DNA from: Onchocerca volvulus
Taxonomy: Eukaryota > Nematoda > Chromadorea > Rhabditida > Onchocercidae
Assembly: GCA_000499405.2 (NCBI GenBank)
Contig: HG738140.1
Location: forward strand, 2,685,024-2,749,023
DNA length: 64,000 bases
Direction: 5' to 3'
In this document: in pieces, positions 13,901 through 25,281 of the stretch
Numbering within the stretch: the stretch's first letter is position 1
Layout of the letters: each line of letters starts with the position of its first letter
The notes under the pieces: generated by a model
The model's input: the letters and a program-made list of their open reading frames with translations, nothing else
Told to the model about the DNA's origin: nothing
Databases searched by the model: none
Translations under genes and position numbers: made by a program

Positions 13901-16900
13901 TAAATGCGATATGCAATATCGCAATTGCAAACGTTTCAATTAAAAGATAAATGAATGATTCGTAATTGATGCGATATGCAATATCGCAATTGCAAACGTT
14001 TCAATTAAAAGATAAATGAATGATTCGTAATTGATGCGATATGCAATATCGCAATTGTAAACGTTTCATTTAAAGATAAATGAATGATTTTGTAATTGAT
14101 TGATTAATCTTTATGATATAGAAAAAAAAAAAAAAAAAAGAAGAAAAAATGATGAAAATTTTTTGAAAAATAGAAATTAAAAAAATTTTTTGATAAATTA
14201 CGAAATAATTAAGAAATAAAAATTTTCATAATTAGATCATTCGTTGAAAGTAATAATAATGAAAAATTGAGAATGAATTCATTATAATATCGACTTCATT
14301 AATATCAAACATAATTTATATCTTATAATATTCATTCAAATTTTTTAATTATTTAATTGCTTATTTTTCAAATTTATTTTCTTTTTTTTAAAGAAATTTT
14401 AAAAAGAATAAATGAAATTTTACCGGAGTTTTAATTGGAAAAATATCCATTGCCTGATCATGAAGTATAGTCCATTTTCTTTCATCTATATTTTCATCTT
14501 CTGAATCAGGAATCATATAAACTTCGATAAAATATTTTCCATCTTTATTTTCGTTAATTTTTTCAAGCGATATACCATTGTTTTGTGAATTTTCATTCTG
14601 ATAATTAGATTTTAACGGAGAATCTGAAAACATTATTGATTCATTTTTGATTTTAAATTAATAAAAATTAAATTCATATATTTGCATAAATGTTCTGAAA
14701 TTGTATCAGAAATGATAAATCAGAAAATGTTCTATGAATTGATACTTACAATTATCGAGAGTAGGTGGGAACCACGTTCCCGCTACGTGAACTTTTTTTT
14801 GTATCCGTCTGGCAAGATTTCGACGTTTGGCATTTCTATGAAGCGTAAATACGATAGCAATCATAATTGTTTGTATTACAAAACCCGAAATCATATAAAT
14901 CATCCACTTCTTCAAATTTGTGGTACCAGATGGTAACTCAGTTTCAGCAGCGTATAATCGTGCACCGATACGTCGTAGCAGCTGAAAAAAAATAAAAAAA
15001 AACGTGTAACTTCTACTTTAAACGTAGATCAATGATAAAAAATATCAATGATTCCGTAATTCATGATTTTTAATAACTTACGTGCAATTTTATCATAATA
15101 GTTACAAAATTATTAATTTTACTTCCGTAAAAATTAAATTTAATTATCCAAATCCAAAAAAATATCTTGCCTGATTTGAACTCATTGCACCTACAAAATT
15201 AGCAGCTTGTTCTATATCAGTAATTTGATATTTACAATCATCTCCTTTATGACATTGTCTTGTTTCTACATTTAAATATACTTTGGTACCATTCAATCCT
15301 GTAAGAAAAAAAAATTAGTACTTCCTCATATTTTTAATTTTTCAAATATTTTTAAAAACTCAAATTGAATTTAATTAATTGAAATAAGCATGAATTGATA
15401 CATTCTGAATAAAGCAAGCATTAATAAAGTAACTTTTATTAATATCGATTCAAAGTTTTTCGTAAATTTAAAGAATTGATCAGTGCAAAATTAATATTAT
15501 CTACTTATATAACGCTGAAATTAGTAGAAATAACTAAACTATTTTGAAATCTGTTTTTAAATGAAAATATTTGAAATTTAGATATAATCAACCTTTTTCA
15601 TTTGAATTCCACGAATAAAATCGTTTCTGATCGCGATTATCGATGGCAATTGTAACTCTTGCATGCAAATCTTGGCTCAAGATGAATTGCAAGATAGATG
15701 CATGCTTCAAGAATGCCTCTGATTTCAGAAGGATTATTAAAATCAAATTTCCTTCTAACTATAAATGAAGCAATTAAGTTATTTCTCTCCAGCAAGTTTA
15801 ATAAACAATGATAAGTTTAATTTTTGCTATTGATGATATAAACATTGCATGATATGGTATACGGTATACAGTAATTACGGTATACGGTATGCAGTAATTA
15901 CGGTGTCTAGTAATTGATTGTGACTAAAAATTAGCTTAAATGATGTGATATGTCATCACTCTCGTGAAATATAATATGTTAACTTCAACTGGTTGTGAAA
16001 AGTGAAATTTATAAATACGAATAATCTTTATCAATATGATAAGTTTTTTCTTTATAAAAAGAAAGATTATCATTCTATTTTGTAATTTTCTCTTCTGATA
16101 ATCAGATATTACTACCATTCATTAATATCATTAACCTAAAAAATATTCCAGGTTGATCATTCTGAATAATTAATTACAAACCTTTTTATAATTAATTTCT
16201 TGTTTACAATCTCTTCCATCAAAATAGCATTCTTCGGTAAAGCATTCCTGATCACAATAACCATCATTGAAACGAAATGAACAATAATCTTCAAATAAAC
16301 ATGTTTCGATTTTTTTGTTACAATCGAATCCATCGAAAAGACATTCAGAACGATCACATATCTTAAAAAAAAAAAAAAAAAAAAAACCAGAAATGATTCA
16401 GATCAAAAGTATAATTGACCTATTACATGATGACCCGTATGAATCAATCTTTCTTGTTTTGAAAACAAATGATCCATGCATGACATGAACCCGTATGAAT
16501 TAATCTTTTTTTTTTTTTTTTAAATGAGTAATTAAGATTACAAGAATATTTTGAAGACAGAAAAAAAAAAAAAACAGAAGACAAAGACAAAGAAAGAGAT
16601 TCTCTACAACAAGATAATAATTTAAAAGTGCTACATTGGATTCTGATCGAAGGATTGCTTCTTGAATCTAAAGGATTGCTTCTTGAATCTTCTGCGAATA
16701 TTTCATAATTACTAACCGAATCGCATTTATTATCATGAAATACTCGACCACAAAAATCAGCAATTGGACAATGTTGAAATGGTTGTAAATGTGCGGTACA
16801 ATCGTATCCATCATATTGACATGTCGGATAATTGCATTCTGAATCACAAATATTATTTCCAGCTTTTAATGAGCAATTATGAAGATAGCAAATTTCCTTC

Positions 16901-19771
16901 TCGAATGATTCTTCCAGATGATTATTTTCCAAGGTGATACGATGTTGCTTACACATACGACCTTCAAAACCTGGCGGACAAATGTTCTCACAATTTGTGC
17001 CATAAAAACCTGAAAAAAAAAACAAAAGAATCCGAAAAAAAAAATCAAACAATTGAAGAAAAACAAAAATCGAACAAACAATTGAAGTCTTAAACACAAT
17101 TCAAATTTGACTAATCCAGCTTATCCTAATTAATCTGTTTAAAAAATCTATTTTATCATATAATCTATGAATATTATATTAAAAAAAAAAAGCTAACATA
17201 AAAAAATTTCATGTTGATTTGCTTTCAATTAATTTGACTAATTGAAAATATATTTTCGACATGTATGACATTTATTTAATTTGCAAAAATTCGACTGAAA
17301 ATCGCAACTTTTTTTTTTTTGTTTTTGAAGAAACAATCGTATTTTCGCAAATGGAAATTTAATTATCAAGAAAAAAAAAAAAAACTTTTCAGAATAAAAA
17401 TTAATTTAATTACCATTTTGACAGATGCATTCATAACGATTACCGTAATCGAGACAGGTTCCTTCATTAAGACATGGATTTGATTCACATTCATTATCAT
17501 GATTCATACAGTATGGATCATCGTAACCTGGTGGACAATCACAGTACCATGAGCCAAATGTATTCACGCATATACCACCATTAAAACAAGTTTTATCAAG
17601 CTAAATTAGAAAAATAATAAAACTTTAAAAATAAGTGTTTGTTATTAATTAATTAATTAATTAATTAATTTCTTTTAATTTCTATTCTAAAAAAAGAAAA
17701 TGAATTAAAATGAATGTTTGTTTGTATATTAAAACAACAATAAATTTTTTTTTTTAAACTTCCTTAACACATTTGTTGATTTTTATTTTTTGCTTTTTGT
17801 TTTTTACACTATAACTTATTTAATTTAATTTTTTGAATAATAATTTGAAAAAAAAATATTTTTTTTAGGTTTCATCAATATCTTTTAAAATATCTTTAAA
17901 AAAAAGAATCAAATTAAACTAAATTAATTAATTTCTTTATTATTTTCTATTATTTGATTTTGATCAGTTTTTTCGTGTTTGTTTCGTATAAAATTGTATA
18001 ATTTTAATATACCGGATTTTTTGAATTATATTATTGAAGTTTTAATTGTTAGTTTTAATTTCCGATTTTTTAATCTACTTTTTTTTCCAATTCTATTGTT
18101 TTTTTTTCTGTAAAACTTATTCCACAATTTCATTCCACTTATTTGTAATGTAAACTTTTTCATCTTTTTTTTTTGTTATATTAAACAGAAAAATTTTTTT
18201 TTCCATCTAACAATATTGTCTAGTTTATCTTTTCAAATTTCAAATTTAATTTCTAAAAATTTAGAAATTTAAAACCTCAATACATTCGTTGATATCAATG
18301 GCACAATTTTGACCTGTGGTACCTTGCATACAATTACAGGTATATTCACCACTAGCTATATCGGTAATACATTCGGAACTATTCCCACAAGGTTTCTGCA
18401 TGCAAGGATCATCCATATGACAAAATAAACCTAAAAGACAAAATAAACCTGGGAGACAAAATAAACCTGAATGAATTCAAAAAGATTCCCATGGATACAA
18501 TCAAAAGCATTCATTTTTTACTCATACAGTTACTTAGTAAATGATCTTTGTGCGATTACTTTTTGAATATGTTGAAGTGTGAGAAAATTATTTGAACTTT
18601 GTTCTTTCATATTCGCAAAAAGTTTTTCTTCGCTACCTTTTACTTTTCACATCTTACTTTTTCATCAATTTTTACTTTTTGCTTTTTTTTTTCACTATTT
18701 ATTACTTTTTATCTTTTTACTCAACTTCGCTTTTTAATACATATTGGAAATTTTTATATTACTTCTTGCTTTTTCGCTACTTTTTATTTTCTATTACTTT
18801 TTTTTATTTTTTATTTTTTGCTACTTTTTACTTTTTTTTTTCTTTCCACTTCTTAATATGCGACTTGATTATTTTTCACTATTTTTTTTACTTCAAACTT
18901 TTTTTATCTGTTAATTTTTATTACGACTTATTTACGCAAATCGCTCCTATACAAAATAAAATTACATTCCGATTTACGAATTAAATTTCGTAATAAACAA
19001 ATAAAATTACATTCCGATTTACGAATTAAATTTCGTAACAAACAAAAAAAAAAACAAACCAATTTTTCCAGGTGGACAAATACNAAATAAAATTACATTC
19101 CGATTTACGAATTAAATTTCGTAACAAACAAAAAAAAAAAACAAACCAATTTTTCCAGGTGGACAAATACAGGTATATTTAGCTATACCATCAAGACAGG
19201 TACTACCATAAGCACATGAATTATCCAAGCAATCATCATCGTTTCGCGAACAATTTTTACCGGAATAACCATTTAGGCAATAACATTCATAATCATTGGT
19301 ACCAATATTTACGCAAGTTCCACCATTTTTACATAAATTATTGCTAAATTTTTCACAATAACCTAGAATGGTACTTGATTGGATATAATTTTCCCCTGAA
19401 ATTCAAGTTACGTTTCAATTTAATTCCATTTTGAATTTTAAATTATTTAAAACTCTAAAAAAAAAAGGGAATTTATCTAAATAGGAATTTTAAAATTATA
19501 ATTATAATTGAATACTAAAATAGGAAAATTTAATAAATGATTTTTTTTTTTTTTAATTTGAGGAAATTTACATAAATGAAAGATTTTAAAAATGTATTAC
19601 AACAAGTATTTATGATTGATTTATGATATGCAAAGAAACAATAGTTCAAAGAACATTTTTGCAAAAGAAATTTTTCTAATTAATTAGATTGGAACATTTT
19701 AAATTCCAAAATTTACCTGCAAATGCTAAATAGCAATTGAGAAATATTATTGCGAAAAGTTGGATAAACAT
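10944..19771 (-). CDS. lin-12/glp-1: LIN-12/GLP-1-type Notch receptor, 15 exons, 1007 aa
   Basis: Single-pass Notch receptor that carries ligand signals to CSL-dependent transcription after cleavage. Exons: 19717-19771, 19147-19395, 18276-18430, 17414-17600, 16717-17009, 16182-16361, 15593-15758, 15171-15298, 14750-14981, 14424-14623, 13539-13871, 12759-13004, 11919-12164, 11324-11551, 10944-11069; sum 3024 bases, all phases agree. Order: signal peptide (residues 1-18), five full EGF repeats plus a partial sixth (about 25-240), three LNR modules (about 250-366; e.g. CQYDGYDC, CLFDGFDC, CYFDGRDC), NOD/NODP region (about 374-490), membrane helix WMIYMISGFVIQTIMIAIVF (about 497-518), basic juxtamembrane part, RAM-type motif TWFP, six or seven ankyrin repeats (about 580-870) and a Ser/Asn-rich tail. 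It is shorter than C. elegans LIN-12 and GLP-1, which have about twice as many EGF repeats. Intron 8 uses a GC donor. Which of the two worm paralogues it matches cannot be told by eye. Confidence 0.93.
11510..11870. repeat. Duplicated 5' end of Notch exon 14 plus flanking intron
   Basis: The first part of exon 14 and the intron before it (about 11510-11680) recur at about 11728-11870. The second copy (11730-11771, minus strand) keeps an acceptor TTTAG, 14 open codons (KPRIIEISSKPLEM) and a GTATTC donor. Confidence 0.8.
12478..12746. repeat. 29-bp minisatellite, about nine copies, in a Notch intron
   Basis: A degenerate 29-base unit, core AGAGATTATGTCATCAAAAG followed by GTCATACAT, is repeated about nine times. 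The array stops about a dozen bases from the splice donor of Notch exon 12 (12758). Copies differ by scattered substitutions. Confidence 0.9.
13906..14098. repeat. 65-bp tandem repeat, three copies
   Basis: Three head-to-tail copies start at 13906, 13971 and 14036. Each begins with the palindromic stretch GCGATATGCAATATCGC. The first two copies are identical; the third has a few changes. They lie in the Notch intron between exons 10 and 11. Confidence 0.92.
18955..19169. repeat. Duplicated block around a single N, probable unmerged contig overlap
   Basis: About 83 bases (about 19001-19083) are repeated almost exactly at 19085-19169, separated by a lone N at 19084. Both copies contain the last 23 bases of Notch exon 2. 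A shorter third copy of the left part starts near 18955. The pattern is that of an assembly seam, although the third copy shows that some real tandem repetition exists. Confidence 0.8.
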
Positions 19772-20230
19772 ATTTTCAAATTAGTAATAATGATTAGTGA
19801 TAATTAGTGAATTAGTGATTGCTTGATCAAAAATATTGATCAAATTATAGCCAGATCGAAGAGCTGAAACATTTTTTCCTTATAAAAATGAAAAAATAAA
19901 AGAAAAATGGCCAATTTTAGAATTTGAAATTTCAAGCAAAAAAATTGCTATGAAGAAATTAATGCTGAAAAAATCGTTGGCGGGAAGAAAGGTCAAGATT
20001 TTTTTGTAGAAACGAGGAAGTTAATAAATTTTTTGATCTTGTTTGCACTTTAATTGCTAGGAATCAGCAGTACAAGAAATAAATTTGGTGAAGGGTTTAA
20101 AAAACTGATAAGAAAAATGATTCAATGATAAATAATCATGATGGATGGAGATTCTGAAGGATTAGTTAACAGAATAGTTTAGAGATTCTTCGATTCTTCT
20201 TGCAATTTTGAAGCACACTCTTGTAATCTT
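19772..20230. other. Upstream flank of the Notch gene
   Basis: AT-rich sequence upstream of the Notch start codon; presumed promoter and 5' UTR, but I see no defined site. A GATGGATGGAGATTCTGAAGG-like stretch near 20140 recurs near 20237. Confidence 0.4.
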
Positions 20231-23200
20231 CTACAGATGGTGGATGGAGATTCTGAAGGTACAATTATCAGAATGATGAAATCGTTCGTAGATTCTCCGA
20301 TATCTTAGTTTCTTTTTTTTTTTTTTCGAAGTACCTCTCGGTATTTCGAAGTACCTCTCGGAATCTACGACAACTGCAAGAATGAAGTAATCGTCGACTG
20401 TTTTGAAACTATTACCTGACATTTTAAAGGATAAAAGAGATAGGTAAATCAGATTCTCACGAAGAGAATCATTCGATTAAGTGAAAAATTTAGCCTGAAA
20501 ACTATGGGAATACGATGAAACAATGGCAAATTTCTGCGATTGTACGATAATTACTACAAAACCAATTAAGTATCAAAGAAGATGGAAGGATGTTTGTTTG
20601 TTAATTTTTCCCATCAATTGTTTGTTATTCCATTTTTCCCTTGGAAATTAAATTCTTCTTTCACATGACTTAATAAATGAACTTAATTTTTTTCTCAAAT
20701 TAAGAGAAAAAAAAAAAAAACTTTGAAATAATTCGCTTTGTCGTGTGAACGTGTCATTTTATTCGTGACGAATTCGTAAACAAAATAAATTTGGAATTTC
20801 AAATGTTCAATTCTTTTTTTTTTTCTGTTCAGGTTAGTTATTAATCTATTAGATGAATTTCGTGTTTTTTTTTTTCAGTATATTTTTAAAAATTTATGAA
20901 ATGTTCTTTGTATTTAATTGATGAATAATTACTAAACAACTTTCGTAGTTAGTTATTCCTAAGAGATAATTAATTTTTAACATAATTATTTCTTTTTTTT
21001 TTTTAGAAATTGATCAAATTTTTGAAATTCATTAAATTTTAATTTTGAAGAAAAATCATTGTTTTGGTAATTATCAAATCTTAACTGTAGATTTGAATAT
21101 ATGAATAACGAAATTAGCATATTTTTTGTCATATACAGATTTTTTAAACAATAGCAACATCAAAATTAAAATTTTCACATTTTCCCGAAAAGAGTAGATA
21201 TGTATGAATTATACAGTATCAATTGCTATGATGATCATGAAAGTTTGATCAAATTTGATCATGATCATAAAAAATCAGGAGGAAATTGCATGGAAAAAAT
21301 TATATTTCAAAATGATTTTCGAATTAATTGAATTTTTTTTGTAATCTTATCATGCTTTTTCGTTAGTATTTGCAACTTGAAATCTTTTTAACAACTTTTT
21401 TCTTGTTATTTTTACACGATATCCTTCATTTTCCGATTACACTTTTGGCTATACTATCTGAAATTTTTCATTTAAAATTATTAAAATACAGAAAAGATTC
21501 AGATTTACATTTCTTTTTAAACTTTAATCGTCTGCAATTTAGGAGTGGTAGTTCTCAAACTTTTTCTCGCAGTTCAATTCATATTTAATTTTGTTGTGAT
21601 TTAAGTTTTAGCTACTTTTTTCTCTCTTTTTTTTTTGTTGGAATAATAAGGAGCTAAAAATGCTAATACAGTTAATTCTCAAATTGATTGAAAAAAAAAT
21701 ATTTGCATGAAAATAAGTTTTTAAATCAGTTCTATTACTGCAATATTACATCAGTTCTATTATTGCAATATTACTACTCGTTTTAATTTAAAAAAAAAAA
21801 AAGAAAAAAAAGAAATGATGAAAAAAATTGTTAAACTGTTGAAAAAAACTGTTAGAAATTGTTTTAAAAAATTGAAATTGTCAAAAAAATATTTTAAGTT
21901 GTCGAAAAATTATTTAAAAAATTGTTAATTAATTTTTGCAACCGAATAAAACAACTTATTACTTATTACTTTTTTTAAATTTTAATTTCTTTTCTTAAAA
22001 TTAAAACGAGTAGTAATGTTGAAATGCTAGAACTCATAAACAAAAGTTTATTAAAATATTTTTAAAGTGATTTTATTGATAAAATGAAAGATTTACCGTA
22101 AAATTTCACTGCAATAAAACACTGTAAGAATTTTACTGTAATAAGATACTGTAAAAATTTACTGTAATAAGGCATACCCATTCTACTTCCCGTCGTCGTA
22201 TAATCATTGGTTTTGATATCAAATTCTTCGGTAATTCTGTCTTCTTCTTCTTTGAAATGAATAAAATTTCCATTTTCATCGATCGCACAACTTTCACAAC
22301 ATAAGCAACATTCGCATAGTACACGAAATGGTGGACAAATGCAACATAGTAACAATACCGGTACTGCAAAAAGCTTATCATTTATCATATCAGTGAAATA
22401 GAAGAAGCATATCATATCAGCAAAGTAGTAATATGTATATTATACCATTAAACTAATGACATACATATCATATCAGTGCAAGAAATAACTAAATAAATCA
22501 TATAAGTCAAGTAATAATATATATATCATATCAACCAAAATGGTAAAAATAAGGTAAGCTTTTAGTTTTTTTTAATAAGTTAAGTTTTAGTATAAATTAA
22601 GTTTCATAAAAAAAAATAAGTTTAATATGTATATTATCAGTGAATTAGTAATACATATCATATCAGTGGAGCAGTAACACAGATAGTTCATATCTTTACG
22701 TTATCATATCAAATCAAATGATAATGATAAGGATATGAACTATGAAATGAACATGATTTCATTTAAGCTTTAGCTCTTTTCTCAATAGTTTCATAAATGC
22801 GACATTTTAATTCGGTAACTACGGTACAATGATAGCTCTAATTTATGATTTGAATAATGATCATTTATTGATCATCATTTATTGATCTGTTGATCAATCG
22901 TTAAGTTCTGCATCAAAGAATCCAATAAATTATCATTATTGAAATCATAAATTATAGATAAATTGTGCATAAAATAAATTATTTTAATTTAATCAAAGTC
23001 AAATTTAATCCGCAAAAATCATTTCCTTTAATCAATTTCAATGTTCAATCTTCAATCCTATCAATAACTTTTTATTTCAATTTAATTGGATTTTAGAAAA
23101 AATCAAATAAATTATAAATCTTTTAATATTGGGAAATTTCAAATTAATTAATTAAGGAATTAATTACCAGCAGCTATAGCAATTATGCTGAAGATCATAA

Positions 23201-23793
23201 GAAGGAAGAGTACAAATGGATTGAATCGTCGACAACATGCTAACATTTTTGTTTTCGGTTCACATGGTGTAAAATCGTACATAAAATGAGATCTACCTTC
23301 AAGAATAATTTATTGGAAATTTGCAAATTTCATTTTTATCACAAAATTAATTGAAATCTCTCTTTATCAGTTTCAGTTCAGTCCAATCAATGATTCTTTA
23401 TTTCAATTTAATTGATGTCAAATTTATTTAATTTATTTCAATAAAATTTTATTTTCCTCTTTTTTTTTACAATTGATTTATTTTATTCTGTCAGATTTTC
23501 CATCAACATTTTTTATTTTAATTTATTTTATTCCATTTTTTGTTGCATTTCATTTTTCGCCCAATTCAAATTTAATTTATGAAGCTTTCAATGGCATCAA
23601 AAAAAGAAAACGTAGAGCTTATAAAATCTTGGCTTATAATTAAGCCTAGTTTATAAAACGAACATGGACCAAAATATGGCGTCCAATCCGTTTGAGCATC
23701 CCATTCGTCTATGTAAGCATTTTGATAGCCTGGTTTATGATTTTGGCTCACAACAACAACAGCAATAATAGGCAATGCTTTAATTAAATGCAT
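20231..23793 (-). CDS. Small cysteine-rich single-pass membrane protein (3' end uncertain)
   Basis: Unrecognised. Exon 1 starts at ATG 23793 and most likely ends at a GTTCGT donor after FGP, around 23675. Joining it to exon 2 (23168-23296) recreates a cysteine codon in frame. Exon 3 is 22178-22363. The protein has a hydrophobic N-terminus (MHLIKALPIIAVVVV) like a signal peptide, a short acidic ectodomain, a membrane helix (NPFVLFLLMIFSIIAIAAVP) and directly after it a dense cysteine cluster (CCICPP, CECCLCCESC), then an acidic tail. The cluster suggests palmitoylation or metal binding, which is inference. After exon 3 (donor GTATGC) a possible last exon lies at about 20231-20414 (GNSFKTVDDYFILAVVVDSE, stop at 20231), in matching phase but with a poly-Lys tract, so it is doubtful. 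The intron there has several TACTGTAATA repeats near 22100-22170. Confidence 0.5.
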
Positions 23794-25134
23794 TTTATAC
23801 TAGGCTTTCCTTCTATTTCAGCGATGGTTATTTTCGCTCTTTTGTGCTTTCAAATAGCTAAATAATTAGAAAAATTTTAATCAAAACCAAATTTAGAAGT
23901 GATAAAATTCAATTTACATCATATCACTTCTTAGTAACCTAACTCATATGCTTGTTTTGAATTCTCAAAAAGCTGCTTCTCAGTACCGATCAATTCCTGA
24001 GCAGTATTGTATTCAGTAGAAAAAGTTATCGGCAAATAAATTATTAAAAACAATCAATAACATAACCACTACAACCTTTGTACTGCATTAAAAAAAAAAA
24101 AAAATGGCTAAAACAAACTTAGTAGAAAAGCGACCGACTGTCGCGCGGATAGAAATTAATAGAAATAGTTCGCAAATAATTTATAACTAATTTATAATTC
24201 GTGATAATGAATGAATGCAAATATATTTTTTTCATATTGTCAATTGGTAAATGCCAGATGTATTCATTACTTCGATCCTGAAAGTTTTTAGCTTATGAAA
24301 TATGAGAAAAATATATTTTAACATTGGCGGAAACAATACAAATGAATTCAATATCTACGGATGTTAATTTCAAATTTCACACATCATTAATTTCAGAAAA
24401 TTCTTTAAAAACTAAAATTTCCTATTTAATTCTTGTTTACTGCTGCGATTAAAAGGATCTCCGACACCTAGAACATACAAAATGAAATAAAACTCAGCAT
24501 TTCGAACCACATTTCATGTCAAGCGATAATCAATATCGATCGCCAATTTTCAATAGTTTTGTCAGATTAAGCATAAAATTTTATTTGAACTTTCAATATT
24601 TGCTATTAATATGAATTCTAAAGTTTTACGAAAAACAAAAAACATGTACAAAGGTATTAATTCAATATATATATATATATAAATAAGATATGAAAAACTG
24701 TAAAAAACATATAAAAAGCAAAAACATATTTGTGTAAAAGCTTTGAAAAGCAAACAATCAAAAAAGCATTAAATGAAAAAAAATATTTAAAAATTATTGA
24801 TATAATTACCGGGCAGCTGAAATCTTCAATAGAAGACAGATAAACTTTTCTTAGCTGCAATTTCGTACATGACTTCTAGCTTTGTCACAATTAAAGAAAT
24901 CACAGCTATATAATCGATATCATAAAAACAAAATTAGATGGATACGAAAAAAGGAAAACATAATCTGTAATTATCCATAGTCAACCGCTGCTATCAACAG
25001 ATACAACTAGCAAAAATGCATCTGCGAGAAAACCATTTTCTGAATTCCTTATCAATGTAAAATTAACATTGGAATTCTTGAAAATTTCAAAAAAGTAATG
25101 AGGAATGAAAAATACTCATTTAAATTATAAGCCA
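23794..25134. other. Intergenic, no gene seen
   Basis: AT-rich sequence with a TA-dinucleotide run near 24665-24682. Minus-strand hydrophobic frames at 24562-24860 come from T-rich composition. I see no exon with splice sites. It contains the 3' flank of the large gene ending at 25135 and the 5' flank of the small membrane-protein gene. Confidence 0.5.
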
Positions 25135-25281
25135 TCACTTCTCATAACAAGACGCACAATAGTAATTACTTACTCTCCGTTTTAAAGGCAAACATTTAGA
25201 ATGGAAATTTTTATGGCAACGATTACATCGAATACAATCATTTGCATTAAGCTCCAAACCTGGCTCACAGGCACACAGTAC
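25135..25281 (-). CDS. Terminal PHD-finger exon of the large nuclear-protein gene
   Basis: Forty-eight codons and a stop encode a zinc finger with spacing C-x-C-x11-C-x2-C-x4-H-x2-C-x12-C-x2-C. The first pair is C-x-C, as in the SET3/MLL5 type of PHD finger (known for that family), and the last pair is preceded by aromatic residues (NYYCASC), as is usual. The exon is listed separately because it contains a perfect GTAAGT inside codons R-V-S, just before the last cysteine pair. Reading through that site is needed for a complete finger. Its acceptor (TTTTTAG at 25282) needs a phase-0 donor in the previous exon, where only weak ones (e.g. GTGTTG) exist. Confidence 0.7.
   Translation of the reverse strand, partial: VLCACEPGLELNANDCIRCNRCHKNFHSKCLPLKRRVSNYYCASCYEK

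Noticed and set aside
16444..17097. 217-codon open frame on the minus strand
   Set aside because: Only 16717-17009 is coding (Notch exon 5). The rest is read-through into poly-T-derived intron sequence.
18592..18984. Highly hydrophobic 130-codon plus-strand frame
   Set aside because: It is made of T-rich low-complexity intron sequence (Phe/Tyr/Leu runs) inside the Notch gene on the other strand.
24562..24860. Two overlapping hydrophobic minus-strand frames
   Set aside because: Composition-driven (TA and T runs), with no splice or start context.
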